64,000 nt of DNA from Alphaproteobacteria bacterium (GCA_018821435.1 JAHJME010000031.1:148172-212171); one strand, 5' to 3'; shown: positions 25,747 through 33,845, numbered from the stretch's first letter. The notes: a model not told the origin generated them from the sequence alone. A program made the numbers and translations.

Positions 25747-26582
25747 AGGTTCTCCAGAACCAGGTGTCCGACAGCCGTGTTGGAGGCGGGCACGTGGTAG
25801 AACCGGTGGGCGACCCGGACCTTGGGGTCCAGCGCGCCGCGCATCACCAGCCACATCACCAGCTCGATGCCTTCCGAACCCGCCTCCCGCACGTAGTCGA
25901 TGTGCGGGACCTGGGCCTGAGCCTGCGGGTCGTCGATCAAGCGATCGAGGAAGGCGTTGTCGAAGGTCTTGTTGATCAGCCCCGCGCGGGGGCCCTGCAA
26001 CTGATGGCTCATGCCGCCGGTGCCGAAGACCACCACCTTCAGATCCTCGGGGTAGCTCTCGACCGCGCGACGGATCGCCTGGCCCAGCTTGAAGCAGCGG
26101 TTGCCGGTCGGCGGCGGGTACTGGACCACGTTCACCGCCAGCGGGATCACCTTGCAGGGCCATGCCTCGGGCTGGCCGAACATCAGCGACAGCGGCACCG
26201 TCAGGCCGTGGTCCACGTCCATCTGGTTGACGATGGTCATGTCGAACTCGTCGAGGATCAGGCTCTCGGCCAGATGCCAGGCCAACTCCGGGTGACCCTG
26301 CACCGTCGGCACCGGACGCGGCCCCCAGCCCTCGTCGGCCGGCGCGAATTCGTCGGCGCAACCGATGGCGAAGGTGGGGATCAGCTCCAGCGAGAACGCC
26401 GAGGCGTGGTCGTTGTAGACGAGGATGACGACGTCCGGCTTCTCGGCCGCGATCCAGGCCTTGGACGCTTCATACCCCGCGAACACCGGCTGCCAGTACG
26501 GCTCGTCGGCCTTGCCGTTGTCCAGCGCGGCGCCGATGGCGGGGACGTGGCTGGTGGCGACGCCGGCGGTGATCCTGGCCAC
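25743..26582 (-). CDS. ligB: Protocatechuate 4,5-dioxygenase beta (catalytic) subunit
   Basis: Catalytic subunit of a class III (LigB-type) extradiol dioxygenase, 279 residues. It cleaves protocatechuate between C4 and C5. N-terminal GVATSHVPAIG holds the first iron histidine, VYNDHASAF the second, and a C-terminal segment carries the glutamate ligand. It starts with GTG at 26582, which shares one base with the ligA stop. It forms the functional enzyme with the alpha subunit encoded just upstream, and is the last gene of the seven-gene operon. Gallate or 3-O-methylgallate are possible alternative substrates. Confidence 0.92.
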   Translation of the reverse strand: MARITAGVATSHVPAIGAALDNGKADEPYWQPVFAGYEASKAWIAAEKPDVVILVYNDHASAFSLELIPTFAIGCADEFAPADEGWGPRPVPTVQGHPELAWHLAESLILDEFDMTIVNQMDVDHGLTVPLSLMFGQPEAWPCKVIPLAVNVVQYPPPTGNRCFKLGQAIRRAVESYPEDLKVVVFGTGGMSHQLQGPRAGLINKTFDNAFLDRLIDDPQAQAQVPHIDYVREAGSEGIELVMWLVMRGALDPKVRVAHRFYHVPASNTAVGHLVLENL

Positions 26583-26968
26583 TAGCGCTTGTCCTTCTTG
26601 GATCGATTGCCTTCGACCGATCGGCCGCCGTCCAGCATCATCTGGGCGTACACGTCCTCGCTGACGCCGCTCATCTCGGCGGCGATCTGGCGGAACGAGA
26701 GGCCGTCGGTGGCGGCGATCTTGGCGGTGAAATAGATGTTGGCGCCCAGCGCGATCATGCCGTTCCAGTCGCGGTCCAGCACCGCCTGCTTCTGGTCCTC
26801 GGTCATCTTCCACTGGTCCAGATAGGCGCGCTCGTCGGCCTTGAACGCCTCGCGGTTGGCGGCCTTCATCAGCGACATGCAGAACTGGTTCAGGTGGAAG
26901 CCCAGCCGCGATTGCGCGTGGTTGAACAGGGTCGTGCCCGGGATGTCGTCGAACGGGTTTTCGGTCAT
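26582..26968 (-). CDS. ligA: Protocatechuate 4,5-dioxygenase alpha subunit
   Basis: Small alpha subunit of 128 residues, near the usual 120-140 for LigA. It caps the active site of LigB and is needed for activity. Recognisable features are N-terminal DDIPGTTLFNHAQSRLGFHLNQFCMSL and a central WNGMIALGANIYFTAKIAATDG region (residues about 65-90, abbreviated). Start is ATG 26968, overlapping the ligI stop by four bases. Gallate-type dioxygenases are often A-B fusions; here the subunits are separate, which supports protocatechuate as substrate. Confidence 0.92.
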   Translation of the reverse strand: MTENPFDDIPGTTLFNHAQSRLGFHLNQFCMSLMKAANREAFKADERAYLDQWKMTEDQKQAVLDRDWNGMIALGANIYFTAKIAATDGLSFRQIAAEMSGVSEDVYAQMMLDGGRSVEGNRSKKDKR

Positions 26969-27858
26969 GCTTCGGGCCAGTAGAGGCGCATCGGATTGTC
27001 CACCAGCAGCTTGCGCTGCAGCTCGGCGGTCGTCGCGATCCGGGGGATGAAGTCCACCAGCTGCCCTTCGTCCGGCGTGTGGGTCTTCATGTTCGGGTGC
27101 GGCCAGTCGGTGCCCCACAGCACGCGGTCGGGGAACGCCTCGACGACGCGCCGGCCGAAGGGGATCACGTCGGCGTAGAACGGCGGGCCGTCCTTCGACA
27201 GCCGCTCGGGGCAGGTGACCTTGCACCAGATGTCGTCGCGGGCGCCCATGAAGGCCATGAACCGGTCGAACAGCGGGCTGCCGGCGCCCTGGGCCACGTC
27301 CGGGGTGCCCATGTGGTCGACCACCAGCGGCGCGGGCAGGGCGAGGAAGAAGTCGGCCAGCTCTTCCAGCTCGGCCGCCTCGAAGTAGATGACGATATGC
27401 CAGCCCAGCGGAGCGACCCTGGCGGCGACCTCGCTAAGCTCGTCGGGGTCCAGCCGGTCCACCAGGCGCTTGACGAAGTTGAACCGCACGCCGCGCACGC
27501 CGCCCGCATGCAGCCGCCGGAGTTCCGCGTCGCCGACGTCGCGCTTCACCGTCGCCACGCCTCGCGCCCGACCGTCGGAATGGGCGATGGCGTCCAACAG
27601 GGCGCTGTTGTCGGCGCCGTGGCAGGTGGCTTGAACGATGACGTTGCGGCTGAAGCCCAGATGGTCGCGCAGCGCCCAGAGCTGGTCCTTGCCTCCGTCG
27701 CACGGCGTGTACTTCCGCCCCGGCGCATAGGGGAACACATCGCCTGGCCCGAACACGTGGCAGTGGGCGTCCACCGCGCCCGGCGGGACCTGGAACGCCG
27801 GCTTGGCGGGCGAGGGGTGCCAGACCCGCCAGCCGGCATCCATCACGAAATCGCTCAT
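26965..27858 (-). CDS. ligI: 2-pyrone-4,6-dicarboxylate lactonase
   Basis: Amidohydrolase-superfamily lactonase of 297 residues that opens 2-pyrone-4,6-dicarboxylate to 4-oxalomesaconate. The metal-site motif DAHCHVFGP and the following FPYAPGRKYTPCD segment match LigI closely; the catalytic aspartate is in LWGTDWPHPN near the C-terminus. Start is ATG 27858. Both ends overlap neighbouring genes by four bases (ATGA), so it is translationally coupled with ligJ and ligA. Its presence implies that the pyrone is an intermediate, yet the dehydrogenase LigC that normally makes it was not identified here. Confidence 0.93.
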   Translation of the reverse strand: MSDFVMDAGWRVWHPSPAKPAFQVPPGAVDAHCHVFGPGDVFPYAPGRKYTPCDGGKDQLWALRDHLGFSRNVIVQATCHGADNSALLDAIAHSDGRARGVATVKRDVGDAELRRLHAGGVRGVRFNFVKRLVDRLDPDELSEVAARVAPLGWHIVIYFEAAELEELADFFLALPAPLVVDHMGTPDVAQGAGSPLFDRFMAFMGARDDIWCKVTCPERLSKDGPPFYADVIPFGRRVVEAFPDRVLWGTDWPHPNMKTHTPDEGQLVDFIPRIATTAELQRKLLVDNPMRLYWPEA

Positions 27859-28883
27859 CGGCCCTGGCTCTTCAGGATGGCGTCCAGGCGCGGATAGACG
27901 CGGCGCGCATTGCCCTCGAACACCTTGGCCTTGTCGGCGGCGGGGATCGCGAGCGCGTCGACATAGCGCTTGGTGTCGTCGAAGTACTGGCCGGTTTCCG
28001 GGTCGATCCCACGCACGGCGCCGACCATCTCCGAGCCGAACAGGATGTTCTCGATGTCGATCACCTTGAACAGCAGGTCGATGCCCGGCTGGTGGTAGAC
28101 GCAGGTATCGAAGAACACGTTCCGCATCACGTGCTCGCGCAGCGGCGGCTTTTTCAGCATGTCGCCCAGCCCGCGATACCGGCCCCAGTGGTACGGGACC
28201 GCCCCGCCACCGTGCGGGATGATGAAGCGCAGCGTCGGGAAGTCCTTGAACAGGTCGCCCTCCAGGAACTGCATGAAGGCGGTGGTGTCGGCGTTGATGT
28301 AGTGCGCGCCGGTGGCATGAAAGTTGTGATTGCAGGACCCCGAGACGTGGACCATCGCCGGCACGTCCAGCTCCACCATCTTCTCGAAGAACGGATACCA
28401 GGACCGGTCGGTCAGCGGTGCGCTGGTCCAGTGCCCCCCGGACGGATCGGGGTTCAGGTTGCAACCGATGAAGCCCAGCTCGGTGACGCAGCGCTCCAGC
28501 TCGCCGATGGAATTTTCGATCGAGACGCCCGGCGATTGCGGCAGCTGGCACACCCCGGCGAAGGTCTCGGGGAACAGGTCGACAACCCGCTTGATCAGAT
28601 CGTTGCAGCGGCGGGTCCAGGCCTGGCTCACCGCCTCGTCGCCGATGTGATGGGCCATGGTCGAGGCGCGCGGGCTGAAGATTGTGAAATCGGCGCCGCG
28701 TTCCTTGATCAGCCGCAGCTGGTTCGTCTCGATGGTCTCGGCGATCTCGTCGTCGGAGATGTCGGGATAGGCGGGATCGACGTCGCCGCCCGACTTGAAG
28801 GCGTCGGTCTGGGCCTTGCGCCACGCGTCATGCGGCGCGGGGGCGGTGGTGTAGTGGCCGTGGCAGTCGATGATCAGGCTCAT
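27855..28883 (-). CDS. ligJ: 4-oxalomesaconate hydratase
   Basis: Amidohydrolase-superfamily hydratase of 342 residues that adds water to 4-oxalomesaconate to give 4-carboxy-4-hydroxy-2-oxoadipate. The N-terminal metal motif is IIDCHGHYTTAPAP, with further conserved segments FSPRASTMAHH, GCNLNPDPSGGHW and FIIPHGGGAVPYHWGR. Start is ATG 28883, overlapping the dehydrogenase stop by four bases. It is placed between the NAD(P) dehydrogenase gene and ligI, as part of the protocatechuate 4,5-cleavage operon. Confidence 0.92.
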   Translation of the reverse strand: MSLIIDCHGHYTTAPAPHDAWRKAQTDAFKSGGDVDPAYPDISDDEIAETIETNQLRLIKERGADFTIFSPRASTMAHHIGDEAVSQAWTRRCNDLIKRVVDLFPETFAGVCQLPQSPGVSIENSIGELERCVTELGFIGCNLNPDPSGGHWTSAPLTDRSWYPFFEKMVELDVPAMVHVSGSCNHNFHATGAHYINADTTAFMQFLEGDLFKDFPTLRFIIPHGGGAVPYHWGRYRGLGDMLKKPPLREHVMRNVFFDTCVYHQPGIDLLFKVIDIENILFGSEMVGAVRGIDPETGQYFDDTKRYVDALAIPAADKAKVFEGNARRVYPRLDAILKSQGR

Positions 28884-29704
28884 GGCGTCTTCTTGTTGAT
28901 GGCGTCCAGCATGGCGGCGAGGTCGGGGGACAAGGCGGCCTTGTGCGCGGCGGCCCAGTCCTGGCGTTCGGCGATGGCCCGGCTCATCAGGCCCGCGACC
29001 CCGGCCTCCTCGACCGTACGAGCCGCCTCGCGCATCTCCTCGGCGCGGCGGGTCCCGTGCTCCAGGCTGCGCGAGATCATGTACTGGGCGGTCCGGGTCC
29101 AGTCCGGCAGCGGTAACAGGTCGGACAGCGAGTCCAGCACCACCTGTTCGACGCCGTAGTGGCGCGCGGCCAGCAGGCTTTCGGTCAGCAGCGCCTCGAC
29201 GCCCTTGATCATCACCGACCGGCACAGCTTGGTCGCCGCCGCCTGGCCGACGATTTCGGAATAGGCGGTGGCCCCGGTGAACCCCAGGCCGTCCATGGCG
29301 ACCAGGAAGTCATGCGCATGCGGCCCGCCCAGCAGCATCGGCGAGGCGATCCGCTTCGGCCCGATCGGGCTCATCACGGCGGCCTCGACATAGCGACCGC
29401 CCGCCGCCGCGATGGCGCCCGCGGACGCGACCTTATGGCCGGGCGAACAGGAGTTGAGGTCGAGGAAGAATGCGTCCTTCAACGGTCCCACGGACTGCGC
29501 CGCCGCCAGATCCTGGTCGGCGGTGACGGCGCTGACGATCAGATCGGCGCCCTGCACCGCGTCCGGCGCGCTGGCTGCGGCGCGCACATTTGGATGGCCG
29601 GGCGTGACGGCGATGTCCCACGCCGAGAGCTCCGCCTTGCCGGTGAGATCCTGCGCGAGCGTCCGCCCGACCTCGCCGAACCCGATCAGCGCGATCCTCA
29701 TCAT
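28880..29704 (-). CDS. NAD(P)-binding dehydrogenase with DUF1932 domain
   Basis: A 274-residue dehydrogenase with an N-terminal Rossmann motif (IALIGFGEVGRTLAQDL), a 3-hydroxyisobutyrate/6-phosphogluconate dehydrogenase-like core (DLNSCSPGHK, EAAVMSPIGP) and a C-terminal helical DUF1932 domain. ATG codons at 29704 and 29701 are both possible; 29704 gives the four-base overlap seen across this operon. No standard step of the protocatechuate 4,5-pathway uses this family, whereas the NADP-dependent step usually done by LigC has no gene here. It is therefore a candidate for that oxidation, or for recycling a hydroxy acid; untested. Confidence 0.8.
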   Translation of the reverse strand: MMRIALIGFGEVGRTLAQDLTGKAELSAWDIAVTPGHPNVRAAASAPDAVQGADLIVSAVTADQDLAAAQSVGPLKDAFFLDLNSCSPGHKVASAGAIAAAGGRYVEAAVMSPIGPKRIASPMLLGGPHAHDFLVAMDGLGFTGATAYSEIVGQAAATKLCRSVMIKGVEALLTESLLAARHYGVEQVVLDSLSDLLPLPDWTRTAQYMISRSLEHGTRRAEEMREAARTVEEAGVAGLMSRAIAERQDWAAAHKAALSPDLAAMLDAINKKTP

Positions 29705-30786
29705 GCCCCGCCCCACAGACTGGCCGGCACATAGACCTCGCCGCGCATCAGGCGGCGGCAGGTGCGCAACAGCGCCGAGCGGCGCACAGTCACCGCGCCG
29801 CCCTCGATCGTCACGTCCATGGCCACGGTGAAGAAGCCGGTGGGGTGCTCGACCTCCAACGACTGGGGATCGGTCACGGTGGCCACGCCAGCCGCCACCG
29901 AGCCAGGTGTCACGCAGGCCGTCGCGACACTGACCGCGCCGAAGACGCCGATCGCCTCATGCACCCGATGCGGGATGAAGTTTCGGGTGCAGATCGCGCC
30001 GCCGTGCTGGGCGGGGGCGACCAGGCACATCTTCGGCACCGTCTTCTTCGCCACGTCGCCCAGGTTCATGCGCGGGCCGATCTCCAGCCGGATCGCCTCG
30101 ATCCGGGCTTTCAGGTCGGTGTCGGCTTCCAGCTCCTCCGGCGTCTCGTAACCCGTCTTGTCGAAGTCGCCGGCGCGCATCACCACGACGGGCATGCCGT
30201 TGTCGATGGCGGTGAGTTCGATGCCCTGAACCACATCACGGGCGTTACCCGTCGGCAGCAACGCGCCACAGGTCGAGCCGGCCACGTCCAGGAAGTCGAT
30301 GGGGACCGGCGCGGCCGTCCCCGGCACGCCGTCGATCCGTGCGTCGCCGTCGTAGCGAACCTTGCCGCCGGGGGTCTGGATCGCGGCGACCGCCAGGCTC
30401 TTGGTGTTGAGCATGTTGATGCGGACGTGGGTCACCCCGTCCTCGGCCGCGAACAGGCCCGCCTCGATGGCGAAGGGGCCGACGCCGGCCAGCAGGTTGC
30501 CGCAGTTCTGGCCCGCGTCGATCCGCGCCTCGTCCACCACCGCCTGCAGGAACAGGTAGTCCACGTCGGCGTCCGGATGGGTGGACGGTCCGACCACGGC
30601 GATCTTGCTGGTCAGCGGGTGCGCGCCGCCCATCCCGTCGATCTGCCGCGCGTCCGGCGAGCCCATGGCCGCCAGCAGCACCGCGTCGCGCGTGGCGATG
30701 TCGGCGGGCAGGTCGCGGCTGAGGAAATACAGGCCCTTGGAGGTGCCGCCGCGCATCACCGTGCAGGGTATGGCCGTCTGGGCCAT
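29701..30786 (-). CDS. ligU: 4-oxalomesaconate tautomerase, PrpF family
   Basis: A 361-residue PrpF/diaminopimelate-epimerase-fold isomerase. N-terminal CTVMRGGTSKGLYF and IDGMGGAHPLTSKIAVV, the cysteine in GQNCGNLLAGVGPFA and C-terminal RTCRRLMRGEVYVP are characteristic of the GalD/LigU group that interconverts tautomers of 4-oxalomesaconate before hydration. Start ATG 30786 shares one base with the ligK stop (TGATG). It lies second in the operon, between the aldolase and the DUF1932 dehydrogenase. Confidence 0.9.
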   Translation of the reverse strand: MAQTAIPCTVMRGGTSKGLYFLSRDLPADIATRDAVLLAAMGSPDARQIDGMGGAHPLTSKIAVVGPSTHPDADVDYLFLQAVVDEARIDAGQNCGNLLAGVGPFAIEAGLFAAEDGVTHVRINMLNTKSLAVAAIQTPGGKVRYDGDARIDGVPGTAAPVPIDFLDVAGSTCGALLPTGNARDVVQGIELTAIDNGMPVVVMRAGDFDKTGYETPEELEADTDLKARIEAIRLEIGPRMNLGDVAKKTVPKMCLVAPAQHGGAICTRNFIPHRVHEAIGVFGAVSVATACVTPGSVAAGVATVTDPQSLEVEHPTGFFTVAMDVTIEGGAVTVRRSALLRTCRRLMRGEVYVPASLWGGA

Positions 30787-31469
30787 CAGGGCGCCTCGTC
30801 CACGTAGCGCAGGCCCTTCTCGGCCAGTCGCTCGCGCATCTTGTAGAGGTCCAGGCCCAGCACGCCGGCCTCGAACTGTGCGCGCTTGTCGATCTCATTG
30901 GCCTCGCGCTTGCGCGCGGCGTTGGCCACGGCCGGCGCCTCGGCGTGGCGCACGACGCAGACCCCGTCGTCGTCCGCCACGATCACGTCGCCGGGATTGA
31001 TCAGGGCGCCGCCACAGACCAGCGGCAGGTTCACATTGCCCAGGGTCTCCTTCACGCACCCCTGCGCGAACACCGCCTTGGACCAGACCGGAAAGCCCAT
31101 CTGCGTCAGCACCGCGATGTCGCGGACGCCGGCGTCGATGATCAGCCCCCGCACGCCCCGCGCCTTCAACGACGTCGCCAGCAGGTCGCCGAAATAGCCG
31201 TCCTCGCAGGGGCTGGTCGGCGCCACCACCAGAACGTCGCCCGGCCGGCACTGCTCGGCCGCCACATGGATCATCCAGTTGTCGCCGGGCGCCACCTCGC
31301 AAGTCACCGCCGAGCCGGCGACGCCGCAGGGCCGGTAGATCGGCCGCAGATAGCTGGCCAACAGGCCCTTGCGCCCTTGCGCCTCATGCACGGTGGCCAC
31401 GCCGAACGCGGCCAGCGCATCGATGACGCCGTCCTCGGCGCGGGGAATATTACGGACGACGAGGCTCAT
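30786..31469 (-). CDS. ligK: 4-carboxy-4-hydroxy-2-oxoadipate aldolase
   Basis: A 227-residue RraA-fold, metal-dependent aldolase that splits 4-carboxy-4-hydroxy-2-oxoadipate to pyruvate and oxaloacetate, and also decarboxylates oxaloacetate. Characteristic segments are FGVATVHEAQGRKGLL, a GDNWMIHVAAEQCRPGDVLVV region, and GLIIDAGVRDIAVL containing the catalytic arginine and metal-binding aspartate. Start is ATG 31469. It is the promoter-proximal gene of the operon; a copy of the shared palindrome lies 31 bases upstream. Confidence 0.93.
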   Translation of the reverse strand: MSLVVRNIPRAEDGVIDALAAFGVATVHEAQGRKGLLASYLRPIYRPCGVAGSAVTCEVAPGDNWMIHVAAEQCRPGDVLVVAPTSPCEDGYFGDLLATSLKARGVRGLIIDAGVRDIAVLTQMGFPVWSKAVFAQGCVKETLGNVNLPLVCGGALINPGDVIVADDDGVCVVRHAEAPAVANAARKREANEIDKRAQFEAGVLGLDLYKMRERLAEKGLRYVDEAP

Positions 31470-31499
31470 GCCGGCGGCTCCAGGTGGCTCCGCCCAATA

Positions 31500-31513
31500 A
31501 TGAGGTATCTAAG
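31500..31513. promoter_or_regulatory. Candidate operator O4 before the lig operon
   Basis: ATGAG-GTAT-CTAAG with flanking ATA/TAT symmetry (31497-31516) lies between tRNA-Arg and ligK. It fits the NTNAG-N4-CNAAG layout shared with sites at 1538, 8096 and 12998, and would couple the ring-cleavage operon to the same regulator. Confidence 0.5.
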
Positions 31514-31549
31514 TATTATCCGCTAGACCCGGCGCGGTTCATTGCGGCG

Positions 31550-31626
31550 TGGCGGCCTCGGAGGGACTCGAACCCCCGACCTTGGCTTTAGGAAAGCCCT
31601 GCTCTATCCGGCTGAGCTACGAGGCC
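31550..31626 (-). tRNA. tRNA-Arg (anticodon CCT)
   Basis: A 77-base cloverleaf on the minus strand. The acceptor stem pairs GGCCTCG with CGAGGCC; discriminator G and an encoded CCA end at 31550. The D arm is GCTC...GAGC and the T arm contains GGTTCGAGTCC. The anticodon stem GGCT/AGCC closes the loop TTCCTAA, giving anticodon CCT, which reads AGG. The gene marks the border between the catabolic block on its 3' side and more conserved genes on its 5' side; tRNA 3' ends are common island integration sites. Confidence 0.95.
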
Positions 31627-31779
31627 ACGCTGGCAGGGACGTCGCCGGCGGCTTGGATCCTTTGGCGCCACGGCGCGGCTGGATCGCAAGACATGCCGAG
31701 CGGGCCGTCTGAGCGGTCCCTCCGATGCCACGAACGGGGTCGGGCGCCAACCCGCCTGGGGCTCTGGCCCCGCCTAATC

Positions 31780-32604
31780 TCAGAGGCTGGTGCGGAACGG
31801 CGAGGTCCAGTTGTCGGGGTCGATGAGGGTCAGCTGGAGGACCTGCAGGTTACGCTCGGTGGGGATGCAGACCATGTTCAGCGACCCGATCCGGCCGAAG
31901 ATGTCTTCCTGCGTCCCGTTGAAATTGTCGGCACTGAACAGGCCGGGCGTATGCCAATAGAGATGGTAGCCCATCCCGGCGATCAGCGAGATCACCTCCT
32001 GCTGCTGCGCCTCGCGGTCGTTCTCGATGTAGATGACGGGACGGCAGCGCGCGATCGTCTCCCGCGCCCCGCGCAGGACCTGGGGCTCGAACCCCTCGAC
32101 GTCGATCTTCAGCAGGCCACAGGTCGCCAGGTCCAATGCGTCCAGCGGGCGGACCCGCACCTTCACGCCCGGCGCCTCGGTCGGCTGGAGCGAGACGCCG
32201 CCGAAATTCCCGCGGCCGGCGTAGTTCATCGGCGGCACCACGGCCTCGCCTTCGGTCTCGCCGCAGCCCTCCGGGTAGGCCAGGGCGTTGCCGATGTCGT
32301 TCAGGGCCAGGTTCGCGCAGAGGATCTGGAAGATCCGGGGCTGGGGCTCGAAGGCGTAGAACGGGCCGGGCGCGCAGGCGCGCGCCATGTCGACGCTATG
32401 GGCGCCGATGTTGGCGCCGACCTCGACCACGGTCATGCCGGGACGGATCAGCTGCTTCAGCAGCAGCCACTCGCCGGGGCAGTACTCGCCGTACACCTCC
32501 AGCGAGCGCGTGATGTAGACGTCGCTCTTCAGCGACAGCATCTGGCCCGAGCGGGTCGTGTAGAGTTGAACGGCGGAATCGCTCATGTCGCTACCCATAG
32601 CCAT
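31780..32604 (-). CDS. FkbM family methyltransferase
   Basis: SAM-dependent methyltransferase of up to 274 residues with an FkbM-type domain. The SAM-binding motif is VVEVGANIGAHSVDMA (residues about 59-74), followed by FEPQPRIFQILCANLALN and the GLLKIDVEGFEPQVLRG segment typical of the family. Two starts are possible, ATG 32604 and ATG 32586 (MSDSAVQ); neither has a clear ribosome-binding site. Family members O-methylate sugars in lipopolysaccharide or glycans, or natural products. It stands alone between tRNA-Arg and the CarD gene, so context gives no substrate. Confidence 0.85.
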   Translation of the reverse strand: MAMGSDMSDSAVQLYTTRSGQMLSLKSDVYITRSLEVYGEYCPGEWLLLKQLIRPGMTVVEVGANIGAHSVDMARACAPGPFYAFEPQPRIFQILCANLALNDIGNALAYPEGCGETEGEAVVPPMNYAGRGNFGGVSLQPTEAPGVKVRVRPLDALDLATCGLLKIDVEGFEPQVLRGARETIARCRPVIYIENDREAQQQEVISLIAGMGYHLYWHTPGLFSADNFNGTQEDIFGRIGSLNMVCIPTERNLQVLQLTLIDPDNWTSPFRTSL

Positions 32605-32647
32605 GCGCCATCGGCGTGGCTATCGGCGCCGGCCGGCGCAAACGAAA

Positions 32648-32671
32648 ACGCCCGGCGGTGAGGCCGGGCGT
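32648..32671 (-). terminator. Rho-independent terminator of the CarD gene
   Basis: Nine-base arms ACGCCCGGC and GCCGGGCGT with a six-base loop; read on the minus strand the stem is followed by TTTTCGTTT. It lies 27 bases after the CarD stop codon. Confidence 0.85.
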
Positions 32672-32697
32672 CTCGTGTTCGGGGTCGTGGACGTCGA

Positions 32698-33213
32698 TCA
32701 GGCCGCGGCGGCCTGGACCTTCACCAGCGACTTGTTCAGCATGGCGATGGCGGCGTCGCGGTCGATCTGTTCGATCGCGGCGACTTCACGGGCCATGCGG
32801 TCCAGGGCGCTCTCGTACAGCTGGCGCTCGGAATAGGATTGTTCCGGCTGGTTCTCGGCGCGGTGCAGGTCGCGCACGACCTCGGCGATCGAGATCAGGT
32901 CGCCCGAGTTGATCTTGGCTTCGTATTCCTGGGCGCGACGCGACCACATGGTGCGCTTCACGCGGGCGCGGCCCTTCAGGGTGGTCAGCGCCTTGGAGAC
33001 CACGCCGGTCTCCGCCAGCGAGCGCAGGCCGGCGGTCTTGGCCTTGGCGGTGGGAACGCGCAGCGTCATCTTCTCGTGGTCGAAGGTGATGACATAGACC
33101 TCAAGCTTCAGACCGGCGACTTCCTGGGTTTCGATCCCTTGCACCTGACCCACGCCGTGGGCCGGATAGACGACGTGATCGCCAACCGAGAATTCGTGAC
33201 CGCTCTTGCTCAT
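32698..33213 (-). CDS. CarD/CdnL family RNA polymerase-binding regulator
   Basis: A 171-residue CarD-type transcription factor that binds the RNA polymerase beta subunit and stabilises open complexes at rRNA and other growth promoters. The N-terminal RNAP-interacting Tudor-like domain shows FSVGDHVVYPAHGVGQVQGI, and the C-terminal helical DNA-binding domain holds RVKRTMWSRRAQEYEAKINSGD with the tryptophan that contacts promoter DNA. The length matches alphaproteobacterial CdnL. It is followed by a strong terminator and is monocistronic. Confidence 0.95.
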   Translation of the reverse strand: MSKSGHEFSVGDHVVYPAHGVGQVQGIETQEVAGLKLEVYVITFDHEKMTLRVPTAKAKTAGLRSLAETGVVSKALTTLKGRARVKRTMWSRRAQEYEAKINSGDLISIAEVVRDLHRAENQPEQSYSERQLYESALDRMAREVAAIEQIDRDAAIAMLNKSLVKVQAAAA

Positions 33214-33503
33214 CGAGATACCTCTCTATCCGTCCGCGTCGCCGCGGCGCATGCGTCACGCCCCTGAAAAAGCGAAATAGCCACCCCCTCCGCGGGAAGG
33301 GTCGCGGCGGCTCATCACTCTGAAATCGGAAGCGGACCTCTTAAAGACACCCTTCGCCCGTACCGACGAATCTGCCGGTCGGCTGTTCTTGCTACAGACC
33401 GACGCGGGCGAAGCCTTCGTGTCGTGTCACAGGGACATTAACACAAAAACCAGCCGAATGAAAGGGTTGCGCCGACCCCGCTCGGGGGGCGCCAAGGCCG
33501 TGT

Positions 33504-33845
33504 TTAGGACCCGCGGCCGGGCTTCTCGGAAAAGTATTTCTCGAACTTGCCCGTCTCGCGCTCGAAAGCTTCCTTGTCCTCGGGCGCCTCGCCCTTGACC
33601 GTGATGTTCGGCCACACGCGCGAGTATTCGGAGTTGATGCGCAGCCACTTGCCGTCCGCATCGTCCTCGGTGTCGGGCTTGATGGCGTCCACCGGGCACT
33701 CCGGCTCGCAGACGCCGCAGTCGATGCACTCGTCCGGATTGATCGCCAGGAAGTTCTCGCCCTCGTAGAAGCAGTCGACGGGGCACACCTCCACGCAGTC
33801 CATGAACTTACATTTGATGCAGGGATCCATCACGATGTAGGTCAT
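33504..33845 (-). CDS. fdxA: Seven-iron ferredoxin
   Basis: A 113-residue [3Fe-4S][4Fe-4S] ferredoxin. N-terminal cysteines C9, C12, C17, C21 and C25 (DPCIKCKFMDCVEVCPVDC) and the second set C40-x2-C43-x2-C46-x3-C50-P supply both clusters; the C-terminal helical extension is normal for FdxA. Start is ATG 33845. It is a general low-potential electron carrier. It lies between CarD and the S4-domain gene, a housekeeping context. A GC-rich dyad just downstream (about 33474-33492) may end its transcript. Confidence 0.95.
   Translation of the reverse strand: MTYIVMDPCIKCKFMDCVEVCPVDCFYEGENFLAINPDECIDCGVCEPECPVDAIKPDTEDDADGKWLRINSEYSRVWPNITVKGEAPEDKEAFERETGKFEKYFSEKPGRGS

Noticed and set aside
1..31500. 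Secondary-metabolite biosynthetic cluster
   Set aside because: P450 and monooxygenases are present, but no polyketide, peptide or terpene synthase was seen; genes fit degradation.
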